Part shown: positions 10,904 through 23,218 of the stretch, piece after piece | Layout: each line of letters opens with the position of its first letter | Numbering within the stretch: position 1 is the stretch's first letter | NCBI GenBank assembly: GCA_036936605.1 | Contig: JAUPFV010000001.1 | Coordinates: forward strand, 168,912,643-168,976,642 | Source of the DNA: Limnanthes douglasii subsp. nivea | Lineage: Eukaryota > Streptophyta > Magnoliopsida > Brassicales > Limnanthaceae | Direction of reading: 5' to 3' | Length of the DNA stretch: 64,000 nucleotides | The notes under the pieces: generated by a model | What the model saw: the letters and a program-made list of their open reading frames with translations, nothing else | Databases searched by the model: none | What the model was told of the DNA's origin: nothing | Translations under genes and position numbers: made by a program

Positions 10904-11326
10904 TGATGAACTCAGAAAATCCTTAGTGTAGTTCAGAAGCGGAAATATTTGTAGGAGAGGATCGGACTAGGAAATGTTGGAATGAAGTGACAGTAAATAA
11001 CTAAATCAATGTTTTTTTAGAGAGAGAAAGAGACAAAAGGAATAAATGTATCAATAATTGACTAATCATTGGCCATTTTCCCAAAAAGGGCATGTCCTTT
11101 ATATAGTACATGAGGTGGGTAGTAAAATTACGTAATTACCACTATAAAAGTGGATTTCTCACCCCACGCTTAGACTATTTATAGACAAGTTCTTGGGGTG
11201 CATCATTTAACCCCTTTACTTCTTATGTTTGCTTTACTTTGGTCCTTAATCACTAAATTTACATGCTTAGGCCTTTTACTTGGCATAATTTTCCTACTGA
11301 TTACCTATATTTTTCTCCCCTTATCA
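10904..11326 (-). repeat. 5' LTR of element 1
   Basis: This 423-bp direct repeat partners 175-595. It has TGATGAACTC and CCCCTTATCA ends and is followed by the target-site duplication ATGTC. As the right copy of a minus-strand element it is the 5' LTR and would carry the promoter for the genomic RNA. Confidence 0.92.
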
Positions 11327-12560
11327 ATGTCGACATCAGGAGTTATACTCATTGAATGGGATATAGAAGAAGAATGCTATAGAACCCTCATCAAATAATA
11401 TATTATAAAAGGATAACTCCCAAAACAATATGGCCACATAAAGACGTGTAAAGATGAAGTCAACAAAATTTGTACAGATAGTCGAAACCTTATATATGCA
11501 TGAACTACTAAACCTCTACTTCAATTTCTCAAACCTAAAGAGGTAGCTTTTTTAGTAGTATAAATCCATGATAGATAATGATATGCCCACAATGGTTATA
11601 AAATATGACATAAAAGAATCTTATTGCAAGAGTATTATTGGCTCTTAATCTTGGAGGATACAAAAAAATATGTCAAAAAAATTATACTTGCCAACGTTTT
11701 TCTAATCCAACACAAGTCCTGGCTACTATTATAGAAACCATCTCAGAGCTTATTCCTTTTGACATTGGGTATCAAAATTGTAAACCTCTTCCAAAAGCTT
11801 TAGGCGAAAAAAAAATATTGTATTGATAGTTTTTTACTATTTCCAAAATGGATAGAAGCACAACCATTAATAAGGATCATAACAAATGATGCATATGTTG
11901 AACATATATAATTCTAACAGTCATCAGAAGAGAGAATGGAACAATAAAAGACATAAAAAATTATTCTTTATTTTTTTTTCATCCTCATGCAAATGAACAA
12001 GTAAAGGTCATTAACAAAACAATAACAATTGGCATAAAAAATATGTTATAAAGAGCAAACATGAGTTTTTTTACTTCCTTCATAAAGTTATATGATTATA
12101 CAAAACTACCCTAAGAACTGTAACAATCAAAACACATTATGCCTTCGTATATAGGATGAAGGAAGTAGTACAAGTTGAAACTCGTTTTCCCTCATATAAA
12201 TATCAACATATGAGGAAGGAAAGAACTCATAAGCAAAAAGACTAGAGCTTGATGGCATTGAAAAAATAGTTAAGACTCATCAAAGATCGAAACACTATAA
12301 AACTCTTATGAAAAATAGGTGAAACTCAAAAGTACGCTTCAAAATATTTGAGGTGGAAGACATAGTCTTCAAAAAATTATCTTTCATACAAAATACAAAA
12401 GTCTCGGCAAACTAGGCCCAAATTATGAAGGAATATATACAACAGGGTCAAAGGTCAAACGTAAGATATATAGATTGTAAGATGAATAAGGGAAACAACT
12501 TCGACATCCTTGGATTATTATCAACAACAAAAAAAGAAGAAAAATAAAAATTCCTTAGTC
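11327..12560 (+). pseudogene. Older Ty3/gypsy relic: integrase and pol C-terminus
   Basis: The plus-strand reading, with many stops and shifts, recalls a gypsy integrase. CQRFSNPTQ near 11690 corresponds to the end of the zinc finger. GPLPKALGEKK-like and PKWIEAQPL-like words lie near 11790-11870 in the core. VRFKIFEVEDIVFKK and NYEGIY near 12310-12440 correspond to the C-terminal domain. It continues the fragment at 1-174, and element 1 interrupts it exactly at the duplicated ATGTC. It is far more decayed than element 1, as expected for the older host of a nested insertion. Confidence 0.75.
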
Positions 12561-12699
12561 ATTCAAGAATTTAATTCAAACAATGAGCATCGTGACATAA
12601 AAAATACATAAACTACAAAAACAAAGTTACCAAGGATTTCTCAATAAAAGTAGTAACTTCTAGAGAATTAAATATCGACCTCCAAGAAATAAACAACAA

Positions 12700-14270
12700 T
12701 ATTGGATTTTTAGATGTAGAAGAAGGATCTATTGGATTTTTAAAGCATCAATACTATAGATATTTTCATTAGCAGTACCACCCACAAAAGCACCATCAAA
12801 AAAAATTATTCTCAATTTTAACCAAAAGTAAATAAACTTTAAAAGCACAATCCTCAGCAGTTGAAATAGGCATACTTTCAGGTGGAGAAATTTTTAACTT
12901 GATGTGTGGTGGTATTTTATCATGAGGAACATAATTTCACAATAAGTCTATGTCCAAATCTAGAAATGTTTCATGAAACCCAAACACCAACTTCTCTTGA
13001 GCTTCATCTACTGCATTGTCTGTCGTATCTTTTATACGAGTCAACACGCTATCTTGAAACTAATAACGCTCAAGATTTTCAGCCTCAAGGGTCTTTGTCA
13101 AACTTTCATTCTACAATATTGTTTTAACCAAACTCATATACAAAATTTCAACTTTTTTACGTTCATCCTATATATCCCGCAACAACTTCTTTCTTTTAGT
13201 CCCAACATTCTACACAAACTCATTATGTTATGTTTTCTTTATAGTCGGAAGAAAATTTTATTTTTTTCTTCAACATAAACATTTCCAACTCACATGAAAG
13301 AGTCGCGACACCCATAGAGCATATGAAAAATCTTTGATAAAAATTTCAATTATCCAATAACTAGCACATTTTTCTTTCACATGGTCCAACTTATTTTTTA
13401 ACTATTCCTCTGATTTAGTTTTAGTTTCCAATTTACTTTTCGAATATAACTCCACTTAAGTTTTAGCTTGAAGATCAACTTTCATCCATTCCTCACCTTA
13501 ATTTTAGCTTGGAAATCAACCTTATGTTTTCGAATATTTTGATATGACTGTGCTATAACTTCCAGTAATGATCAAAGATTAAAAAAACCTGGTGCGAGAC
13601 TTTCACAAGCCTGATGCACCAATAGAAAGAATTGTACAAAGACTGGAAAGTAAAAAAGAAATTATAACGAAGAAATTATACATAGACAAGCGTCATACTC
13701 AAGCAAGCGTCAAAGACTTACTTTGATTCCTAGTTTCATATGCGTTTTAACCAACTCCATAAAAGTTATATGAGTTGGTAGCCTGCCCATAAACTTCGAA
13801 GTTGTAAAATGGTTAAACAATTATAAAATATGCTCCAACAGAAATATTCTAAATGGTGAATGAGGATGAGTTTCGGTAAATATAAAATCAGCACCCAATT
13901 AGTTATTATAAGAGTTTTTCAGTTGACACGTGAGGAGTGTTCGAAACGTGGGTCATCTCCATAGGAGAAGTGTGATGAACATTAGTAATATTGGTAACAC
14001 TTGTTGTCACTAAATGAGCTTCATTATCCACAATATAAACTACAACATTAAGCAATGATTTATTACCAATAACATATTTAGACATATATTTCTTAGCTTT
14101 GGTCCATGCACCCGAATCTTCGTTCTTATGTTTTGACCTTTGATTTTTATTTAAACGTTAGCAATAACACTTGAAGATACTTCCTTCGAAAGAGTATCAA
14201 TATTTAACACAGGAGAAGCATCAACCATTTTTACCCTTCACAACATGAAATATAGGTGAACATTTTTACC
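12700..14270 (-). pseudogene. Probable antisense-ORF relic of the older gypsy element
   Basis: Read on the minus strand and with shifts, this region gives charged, Lys/Glu-rich segments (about 13380-13560) and an acidic tail (about 12760-12900). These resemble the C-terminal part of the antisense ORFs in elements 1 and 2. Its place after pol and its opposite strand fit that architecture. No Transposase_28 core could be recognised with confidence. The call depends on position and composition. Confidence 0.3.
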
Positions 14271-14313
14271 ATATTGTCCTACCATATCGAAACCAAACCA
14301 ATTTTTATCAACT

Positions 14314-15024
14314 TTTTGGTACAATTAGGTAATTTTAAATTATTGTATGGATTCAAAAAACATTGTAGGCTATTGGTACTGAATATCGTATCGTGTCGAA
14401 ATTTTAAATAAAATATATAATTTACATTTCGAATTATAAAAATAATTTAAATATAATAATATTTTTATACGTTGGTTTTATACTTATTATAAAAAAATAA
14501 ACTAATGTCTAAAATGTTCATTGTTAAAAATAGAAATAATTTCTAATTAAAAAAACATATTAAAATAAAATTTATGTACAAAGTTATGGAAGTTCTCGTA
14601 ACAGTCGTTTACAAAAAATCAATTTTGCATCAACAAATTTTATATGAATCCAAAATTCAATTATGAATTCAAATTTTGGTACAATTAGGTAATTTTAAAT
14701 TATTGTATGGTACTAAAAAACATTGTAGGCTATTGGTACTGAATATCGTATCGTGTCGAAATTTTAAATAAAATATATAATTTACATTTCGAATTATAAA
14801 AATAATTTAAATATAATAATATTTTTATACGTTGGTTTTATACTTATTATAAAAAAATAAACTAATGTCTAAAATGTTCATTGTTAAAAATAGAAATAAT
14901 TTCTAATTAAAAAAACATATTAAAATAAAATTTATGTACAAAGTTATGGAAGTTCTCGTAACAGTCGTTTACAAAAAATCAATTTTGCATCAACAAATTT
15001 TATATGAATCCAAAATTCAATTAT
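14314..15024. repeat. Near-perfect 360-bp tandem duplication
   Basis: The segment from TTTTGGTACAATTAGG to TTCAATTAT is present twice with an exact 360-bp offset (for example TATTGGTACTG at 14371 and 14731). The only difference I found is a four-base word at 14351 versus 14711 (ATTC against TACT). The near identity marks a recent duplication inside otherwise decayed DNA. Confidence 0.92.
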
Positions 15025-15651
15025 ATACTCATTGAGAATTCCTCATATGGTATGTAAGATGTATGATTCTAGTTATTAATAAGAAAAACCTAAATAAATT
15101 TATTGTACTTCTCGTATCAATCGATTGAAGTTGTCCAAAATCAATTTTGCATCAACAGATTTTATATCAAATTAAAATATAATTTTTCATTGGTTTAGAA
15201 TGTTAACATGTTAATTCTATGCATGGTTTCGAATACATATGAGTTTAGTTTCTAATTAAAAAAAATAACATATTTAATAAAATTTATACACAAAGTTGTT
15301 GTATTTTTTGTAAATAGTGTCGAAATTGTCAAAAACCTATTTTACTTCAAGAAATTTTAGATAAATTAAAATTTGATTATGTGTAGATTTATATTTTTTA
15401 AATTTAATTCTATATATGGTTACAAAGATTTCTAATTCTAGATTCTAAAATAAAAATATATCATATTAAAATAAAATTACTAGACACAGTTATCTTACTT
15501 CTCGTAAATGATGCTCAAACTATCAAAAACCTATTTTGAATCAACATATTTAATATCAAATTGAAATGTAATTTTGTCCTCATTTATAATGTTTAAAATT
15601 TAATTCCATATACGGGTGCAAATTTATATGAGTCTAGTTTTCAACACAAAA

Positions 15652-15708
<57 letters not shown>

Positions 15709-16010
15709 ATAAAATTACCGTATTTCTTATAACGCATGTCAAAATTGTCAATAATCAATTATACATCAACAAAATTTATATTAAATTAGAATATGTTTAT
15801 AAAAATATTTAAAATGATTAAAATTTAACTCTATGTATATTTTTAAATATCCACAAATGTAATTTTTAATAAAAAAAAGTCATATTTATAACAACTTTAG
15901 ACAAAGTTATGATATTTCTTGTAACATGTGATGAAGTTGTTAAAAATGATTTTGTATCAATAATATTTCGATCAAATAAAAATGTATCTTGAACTAAGTA
16001 AATTCTAAAA
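14560..16010. repeat. ~190-bp degenerate tandem array
   Basis: A module recurs with the order ACAAAGTTAT, TTCTCGTAAC, AAATCAATTTTGCATCAAC, TTTTATAT. Its TTCTCGTA-like word falls at about 14593, 14953, 15109, 15305, 15499, 15723 and 15914, a spacing of mostly 190-196 bp. Copies are strongly diverged except the 360-bp duplicated pair. There is no coding potential. Words like ACCATATCGAAACCAAACC at the left (14288) and ACCGTACCAAATCGAA at the right (about 16160) resemble ends of plant hAT-like elements, so the array may be the inside of a non-autonomous transposon. Confidence 0.7.
15657..15703. repeat. (TA)n microsatellite
   Basis: An uninterrupted TA run lies inside one unit of the ~190-bp array and accounts for that unit's extra length. 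Confidence 0.95.
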
Positions 16011-16248
16011 AAATAGCATACTTATTTTAATCTTATATATTTAGATTTGTTTCACATTTTTTTTAAATATTTCCAAAGAATAAATTGTTTGTTTTTAATT
16101 TATCTTCTCTTTTTGTTAGTTATGTTTTAATTTTGTTTTATGCTAAAAAACTATATTGAACCGTACCAAATCGAATATTTTGGTATATCGAAAGTTGTAT
16201 GAAATTTTAGTACGGTAACAGTATTCAATTTTATAATTCCAAATAATT

Positions 16249-17000
16249 GATAATGGTAAAAACTTAAGAGGTCCAATAGGGCAATCATACCAAAACAATC
16301 CCTTGCAAAAAGAGGAGCTTCCTTGGTAATATGAAAATCATTATTAGTTATCACTTTGACCCACTAATTTTAACGACAGCTTGGCCCTTTGGACCAGAAG
16401 TAGAAGCATCGGAGACTTTAACAAGAGACGTTCTAAGGAAGATACCTTTACATGAGAATTTATTGTTACGACCTTAAAAAATCGGGTTTTGTCTTTGGAT
16501 CAACAACCAAATTTTCAGCAACCGAAGTCTCAACAACAAAAATCTCAGCAACCTTAGCAGAAGAATCGTCATTAACTTGAGTTTTAAACTGACCATTAGT
16601 CTTCATTATGAGAAATTAGCCCTGATCTTCTATTGAACAAGTGGGAATATCTTCAGCCATCTTGGCTTTAAACTCGGTAAACTTGAATATAGGTTTCGTT
16701 GAATAAGAATATTTAACATGACTCTTATTTCTCTTAGATTCATCATTTTTAGAGGAATTTTAAGGAGGAGAAGCAACACCAAGTAAGGACCTTCTAGAAA
16801 GAATATTTCTATTATCAATTCTAGTATCGGCTGGCACCCCTGAGATTGTAGATCTAGTATGCTTACAAGGGCTGTGGCACATACCACTAACCATAAAATT
16901 ATCATGCAAAATATGGCCTTGTAATTATTGAATCGTTGCCCAATCATTAACATGTTTGTCATAATCTTTATTAGAATAAGGAATGCGACTTTTAGAGGTC
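16249..17000 (-). pseudogene. Possible N-terminal part of the older antisense ORF
   Basis: Minus-strand reading gives a low-complexity, Ser/Lys/Val-rich protein with short runs such as KVAEIFVVETSVAENLVV around 16480-16560. Such composition is common between the core and coiled coil of gypsy antisense ORFs. It would continue the 12700-14270 relic across the repeat array. Stops are frequent and no domain is recognised, so this is tentative. Confidence 0.2.
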
Positions 17001-20000
17001 TTCTTCATATCTACATAAAAAGGAGCATAAAAGAAATATAAAGATAAGCATGATGAATAAAGAAGATAACAAAATCATAAGTAAAAATGCTCACTTTCAG
17101 ACTTCTAGCTACGTGAAAAATATATATCTCATTTTTTTTTACCAGTTTTCTAATTTTTTGAGATCAAAACAAATTTTTTCTTCCATATTTTTCACAGTTA
17201 GGAAGATTATTAACAATGTCGGCACCACATGCCATGGTCCAATAAATCTAAACATTACATTTTAAATCAAAGATTTTTGTTAGTGCCAAATGTTTTTAAA
17301 GAGACACCGGGAATGAATAATAGGAAGCCACATTGTATTTCACCCATTAGGCATAAGTTGGTTGGGGGTACATGGCAGCCTCATGGAATAATTTCAAAAA
17401 CTATTTGTTGAGAAGATGAAACCAAAGTCCAACATTGAAAATGGACGTAAAAATGACTACTTCATCAACTAGAGAATTAACATGAGTTTTCTTTGTTTTA
17501 GGAACTGCAGATAGCATCATCAGATATTTCTCATTCACATTTCTTCCTAGAATAATCATCTTCCATGATATAAGTATATTTCTCTTTAGTCAAGCATGTA
17601 CCTTCGACGAAGTCTAGAAATATCCTTACAAATGGATAATTCACATGTGTAACCATAAAATCTCATTAAGAACTCATAAGAATGGAGCAGTGAATAAATT
17701 AATTTAATGTATAGTTAAAAAATTACCTGAACAGCATTAACACGATAACGAACACACTCAAATAGGAAACGAATATGAGGGTCTGATGCAAATTATGGTA
17801 TTGCATGCATATGATTAACATCAATATCATGACTGGGTTTTATGAGGACTGAGAGACTCTATAAATTCCTCAAAAAAATCTTTAAATTGATTTATTCGTT
17901 CGAAGAAAAATCCACAAATTGAGCATTGTTACTCTAATTTTGACTATCAGAGTGTTATGCATCATCATGATGAGCTTTGTGAAAAAAATATAGACGAAGA
18001 GCTTAAAGTAGTAAGCTTTAAAAATTTAAGGCATACGATAATAAAATGAGAAGAATAACTTGAAAGAGTGAAACGGACGAAATTATAAAAGAATGAAAAT
18101 ATGAATAATTATATTATTTAAAGGGAAAGTAAGTAAACTACGGTCTTTGATTTCTTTAACTATCAACTAGTTAATACTGTTTTGCAGATAAGTGGACGTG
18201 ATTTTATGATATCTAAAGGCTACACTAAAGGGAACTCATAAGACCACAGTGTGATCAAACATTAACACTTATACACGTTTACAAAGTTAGTGACAAGTCT
18301 GTAAGAAGCATGCAAAAAACTATCTTTACCATTAACTCAAATTCAACACTTAATGTTTTTATCTTCACCAAAAAAAGTTCCACATGAACTAAATAAAAAA
18401 AAGTCTCAACAAAGATACTTTTGCACTAAAAAAACCCACTATTGCTGAATCATAAAGTTTTGGATTATTTGCTCAACAAGTTAACTCTATATACTATTCA
18501 TTCCTTCATAATTTGAAATGACTATGAGACTACTCTCATTACTTATATGGTCAATCGAAAGAATGTTTTCAAAATATATCTCTTTTAATTTCCTACCAAT
18601 ATTAAACTGAATAAAAAAATATATCTCTTTTAAGTTCTTATCAATATTAAACTAAATAAATACTCTGCATATTAGATAACCAACTGCTAACAAATCAAAA
18701 ACAAATATTTTTCTCTATGTAAAAAATATATTTTTTTATTCACAATGAAAGTTTGAACTGATAAAGAGTTTTTAATGAGGTAATTATAAAGTCAACATAC
18801 CTCAAGACTCTTATGAGTCCAACCATAATTAGCTTAGTAATTTGGCTCGACAGATCATCAGTCGGGCATGAACTTTTAACTCCAAAACTGCAGGACAAAC
18901 AAACTTAAAAAAAATCATAATAAGATGAAGACACCAAATGTCTCAGCCAAATAAAAACACTTGAAGATTATAGTCCTCGCTTTATACTCTCATAAGGACA
19001 ACATAGGCTACTAATAATGGTAGAACTATATAGGTTGAAGCCCATTTTATCTTTTTAATTGTAATTTATAGCCCATGGTCTGAAACTTAGACATGTAAGA
19101 TTAAGTCCATAATATAAGATAAGAGACTTAAGCCAAAAGCTAAAAAATATACAAGTTTCAAATCGATGAATCCCGTAATTCTTGAGCAATAATATTTATT
19201 TCTTAAGGTTTCACGTTCTCTCTCTTTTAGATTCAAATTCATAAATATCTTATCACTTAAATTTCTTTATATTTCTCCAATAACCAATGTATTCTTCCCT
19301 ATTTATTCTGCAACTACTCGTAGCCTCTTTTGTCATTGTAGAAGTCTCGATCAACCTCCACATAATATATCTTCGTGATATATTTACCATATAATCATTG
19401 TTCATCCATCATAAATCTTCTTAACATAAACATATTGCACCAACTTATATATTAGTAATATATTTTAAAAAAATTGATAAAATTATTTTAAAAAATATAT
19501 ATGTTATTAAGACCTTACTTTTAACTTATATAAACACTCCAAAATATGAATGAAAGTCGGACTATTATCCACTCAATATATAAAATACATTCATAATCAT
19601 CTATTACATTGTATTTTTTATATATTTTTTATCAATTTATTTTTAATTTTTAAGAGATTAAGCTTATAAATTTGAAAAACAATATTTGAATATTGTTTAA
19701 AAATGTTATTTAAATGAATCAAACACTTATTTTATTATTTAAAAAAACCAATAATTTTAAAATAAATATGAAATTCATTTATATCATCGCATATCCAAAT
19801 GATAAGAACTTAAAAATTCTTATACAGACATTGTAAACAAACCAGGTGAAAACTGAAAAACAAAATATTTGTTGAAAACTTGAAAATCATTTGATAAATT
19901 TGGACTCCGCAACTATAAAGTGTTCAATTGTAAAATTAAAAAAACCTAAAAAACACACCTAGAATAATCATTTAAAAGTTTAAAAGTGTTTTAGTTAACA

Positions 20001-20232
20001 GTATAAAATAGGTCAATTAAAATAATAATTAAAAAATTTGAAAAACTTTTCTAAATTTGAATTTCAATTTATTTTTAAATTAAATTTAAACTAGTCACTT
20101 GTTTATTTAATTTTGAAAGATGAGTTAAAAATAATAAATTAAGTATTTTCGAATTCTTATTCGAATTTTTAAAAATAAAAAATATGTAAACATATTGATA
20201 CGATTTCTTTATGTATTAAATATTATTTAGAA
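17001..20232. other. AT-rich stretch without recognisable gene
   Basis: Only short frames full of stops are present. A minor ~47-bp direct repeat lies at 18571-18664 (words ATATATCTCTTTTAA and ATCAATATTAAACT). The segment near 18940-19430 has LTR-like features (GCCCA motifs, CTCTCTCTTTTAG, AATAATATTTATT) and could hold the 3' LTR of the older gypsy relic, but no partner was found in the window. Confidence 0.4.
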
Positions 20233-20633
20233 TGGACTCGCTCAGAAATATTCGGAGGTGGTTGTTGTGAGATGGTCGGATTTTTTTGAGGGTCAATTTA
20301 TACCTAAGGTAAATACTACACTTTTACCTTTTGACTTAGCTACCAATGATCAAATGTATTTAATAGTTTCTTAACTATCATTTTATGTGAAATGTATAAA
20401 CAAATAATGGTTAATGATCTTTTTTGGTCCATGGGCTTGGTAATATCTATGACCCGACTCGTTTGGCCTATTAACCCAAAATCAACATATAAAGGCTTTG
20501 AAGAAAAGCATTTTAGAGGGTGGTTGAACTTTATCTCTCTAAACATAAAAGATATCATCTCAATTATCTCTCTACCTTCTATTTATAATTATTACGACAT
20601 CAAGTACCCTTCCAATTGATTTAAACTATATCA
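20233..20633 (+). repeat. 5' LTR of element 2
   Basis: The first ~209 bp, from the CTCAGAAATATT region to GTCCATGGGCTTGG, align with 29404-29611 with many substitutions, as expected for an old LTR pair. The right end (TATATCA) is followed by CGGCGACCAAAATGGGAGC, a degraded primer-binding site. A TATA-like CATATAAAGG lies near 20489. The second half of this LTR has no counterpart on the right. Confidence 0.7.
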
Positions 20634-20635
20634 AA

Positions 20636-20655
20636 TCGGCGACCAAAATGGGAGC
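20636..20655 (+). other. Degraded primer-binding site of element 2
   Basis: CGGCGACCAAAATGGGAGC starts about 2 bases after the LTR end and can be aligned with the TGGCGCCGTCTGTGGGA site of element 1. It is likely no longer functional. Confidence 0.45.
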
Positions 20656-20720
20656 AAGGTGCACAAATAGCAGGATCCAAAATCTGATGTACAAAGTTTT
20701 CCTTTAAAATTCTTTGGAAT

Positions 20721-22047
20721 ATGGATCATGAAATACAAACAGACCCTCCTCTTGAGAATGAAGAGGTTAGAATCAAAGAGGAGCATGTGCACACATCTCA
20801 TGTAAATAATGAGCTTGAAGAAAGGTTTCTCATAAAAGATGAGCGAGATCAATTGCACAAAATAACTGAGGCTTTGAGAGCTCAAAGACATGTTGGGAAG
20901 AATCTAGAGGGGAAGATTCCATCAGAGCATCCAAAATCTGATGAGTCAAATGATAATCTCCAATTTAATCTGAAACGGTGCCAGGATGAACAGTCCCTTA
21001 GAGCCCACCGAGAATCTAAAAAAGAGCATCTTAAAAACTATTCCATCACTTCAGGTTCTACTAAAGGCTCTACAAAAAAAATCAGAATTCTCCTCAACTT
21101 CTTTGAGCAGTGATCATTGTTGTAAGAAAAAAAAAGGAAAAATTCATTCGAAAAAACATTCGAATAAACACCACAAGACTAGTTAGTTAGGATTCTTCGG
21201 GGAAGAAAATAAGTCGAAAAGGTAAAGGAAAAAAGAAAGAATATCCAAAATGGTGAAGGGGTCAGTTGCCCATAGCATAAGTCGATTGTTAAGTGATCAG
21301 TTTTTTGTACAATCGGAGCCTGTCATTTCTGTTACATCTAATGAAGATCACATGTTCAGTCAGGGACACTATTTGAGGCAGACGCCTTTGTCTGCAAAAA
21401 TCCTCTCTCGATATTTACTCGGGCGCTTTGCTATCTTCAAAATGGAAAATTATGATGGTATTCAAGATCAAGATAATCATCTTGAGCAGTTCATCAATTT
21501 TATGAAGATCTTTGATGATGATGACAAGCTATTATGTAGAGCATTTTTCCAAAATTTCAAAGATAGTTCCTTTAAATGGTATAACAGATTACCCCAAGGT
21601 TCGATCAAGAACTTTGACATGTTCTCGATGGCTTTCCGAAGACAGTTTGTGAGGAGATAAGAACTTATAGGAAATGGAAACATTATAATCTATTGTTGGC
21701 AGCACCCCAATGAATCTTTGAAAGTTTATACACAATGCTTTACGAATACTAAAGATGGTCTAGCAGACTTCTTCGAACAGGTGGCTATAGCTGCACTTAG
21801 AAAAGGACTGTTAGCTGGAGAATTGGCTGACTCAGTTACCCGTAAAATAGGAATGACTTGGGGTGGTTTGTTGAACCAAGTTGGAAATAAAAATTCAGTG
21901 AAGGAAACTAAAAGGTTAAGATGCCCTCATCAACATAGAATTATCCCTTCAATTCTTCTTCCACCAGCTAATAGAGAATCACAAGCTACGGTCAGCAATC
22001 ATCCGAGGGACTCTAGACAGAGTTCTCATCGACCAAGATCGAGCTAG
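20721..22047 (+). pseudogene. Element 2 gag
   Basis: The N-terminal part (20721-21110) is charged and Glu/Lys-rich, with repeated EHPKSDESND-type words. The core at 21420-21660 has MENYDGIQDQDNHLEQFINFM and AFFQNFKDSSFKWYNRLPQGS, the same Retrotrans_gag signature as element 1. A stop at 21658 separates it from a following block (21718-22047) with GLADFFEQVAIAALRKGLLAGEL. The zinc-knuckle region near 22230 is degraded. The protein would form the virus-like particle core but cannot be made as one chain. Confidence 0.8.
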
Positions 22048-22471
22048 TCCACTCACTGATCCCAATTTAGACCAAGAGGAAACCCATTGGTTCAGCCTAA
22101 GTATTTTGCAAAATTGATTGAAAATATTGCAACTATTTATGACAGGTCAAAGAATTTTGTGCAATTCTGAAGGCCCCCACTCATCCAAACTTCGAGGGAA
22201 AATCAAAACACCTGATTTTATAAATATCACAATGATGTGGGATATAATTCCAATGATTTTATTGCTATAAAGCAAGAAATAAAATCGTTAATTAAAAATG
22301 GGAAGTTGACTACCTTTGTTAAATCACAAGTGGGTAATAGACAAGTGGGTAAAAGGACAAGCCAAGCACAAGTGAGTAGTGGTTCATGTTGTCTGAATTT
22401 AAGCCATAAAAGCTCCCAAGAAAGAAAGTACGATGATAAGTATTAAACAATTCGATGTGGATACATAATAC

Positions 22472-22830
22472 TTGGATCTTGGCCTGGATCGGGGCCGAGT
22501 GAATGTGGTATATGAGAATGATGGAAGGGTCTCCAAATTGTGTCAATTCAATGAATCATTAACTATTTTTAGAGATGATACAATGACAGGTCCATCAAGC
22601 AGTTCCAGGAAAATGCATGTGGATAGTTTGACCACACTATTTGAAGGGAAAAATTCTTCTCGTTTGTATCAAAATCCTACTCCCTTCATAGTTTTTTATG
22701 AATATAATTTAAGGAATTTAGTTGAGCCCCATGAGGATGTTGTGGTAATAGGGGCATCCATCGAGGGAATAGAAATATGACAAATATTGATTGACACTAG
22801 TAGCTCAGCTAGCATCTATTATTTCTGTCC
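22472..22830 (+). pseudogene. Element 2 protease remnant (DTG changed to DTS)
   Basis: The frame carries SRLYQNPTPFIVFYEYNLRNLVEPHEDVVVIGASIEGIEI, parallel to the element 1 protease segment. After a stop at about 22778 the active site reads LIDTSSSAS. The glycine of the catalytic D-T-G is replaced by Ser, which would abolish an aspartic protease of this family. It lies between gag and RT as expected. Confidence 0.75.
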
Positions 22831-23218
22831 ACCTATGAGTTAATAAAGAACCCATTTGTTATTCTTCGATCAAACAGAACCATAGTGGAGTTTACATGAA
22901 ACTCTATTGATGTTATTGGGGAGTTCGAAGGATAAGTCATTCTTGGAAAATGTCCATTTACGAAAATGGTGAGGGACTTATTTGTAGTGGTGGACTGTCT
23001 GACCCCTTATAATGCCATTTTTGGTTGATCTTTACCAATCAAGAATGCATGTTGTTACATCAATAGTTCACTTGTGCTTGAAATAAGCTGTTAGAGGCCA
23101 ATAAGGGGTGGTTCAGAGCAGTCAAAAAGTGGGCAGAGAATGTTATGCCACTGTTCTTGCACCAAATTCTTTGGAAAATATGACAGCTAAAAAGGAATAG
23201 CAGTTACTAGAGTCCTCT

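Larger units (their letters stand above)
175..11326 (-). mobile_element. Element 1: complete Tat-type Ty3/gypsy LTR retrotransposon with antisense ORF
   Basis: Two direct ~422-bp repeats (175-595 and 10904-11326) begin TGATGAACTC and end CCCCTTATCA. The 5 bp outside each end are identical (ATGTC at 170-174 and 11327-11331), a perfect target-site duplication. A primer-binding site adjoins the right LTR and a polypurine tract adjoins the left one, so the element reads right to left. The order gag, protease, RT, RNase H, integrase marks the Ty3/gypsy class. The long region between pol and the 3' LTR, with a plus-strand coding region, is typical of the Tat lineage (Grande/Ogre/Retand relatives). 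Pol has frameshifts and stops and lacks the RT active site, so the copy cannot move by itself. It is inserted in an older gypsy relic. Confidence 0.93.

Noticed and set aside
12906..13278. Plus-strand frames of 73 and 101 codons
   Set aside because: They are rich in Cys, Phe and Leu with no domain, and lie opposite a probable coiled-coil relic.
20340..20619. Open frames inside the element 2 5' LTR
   Set aside because: LTR sequence is non-coding, and the frames exist on both strands without family resemblance.
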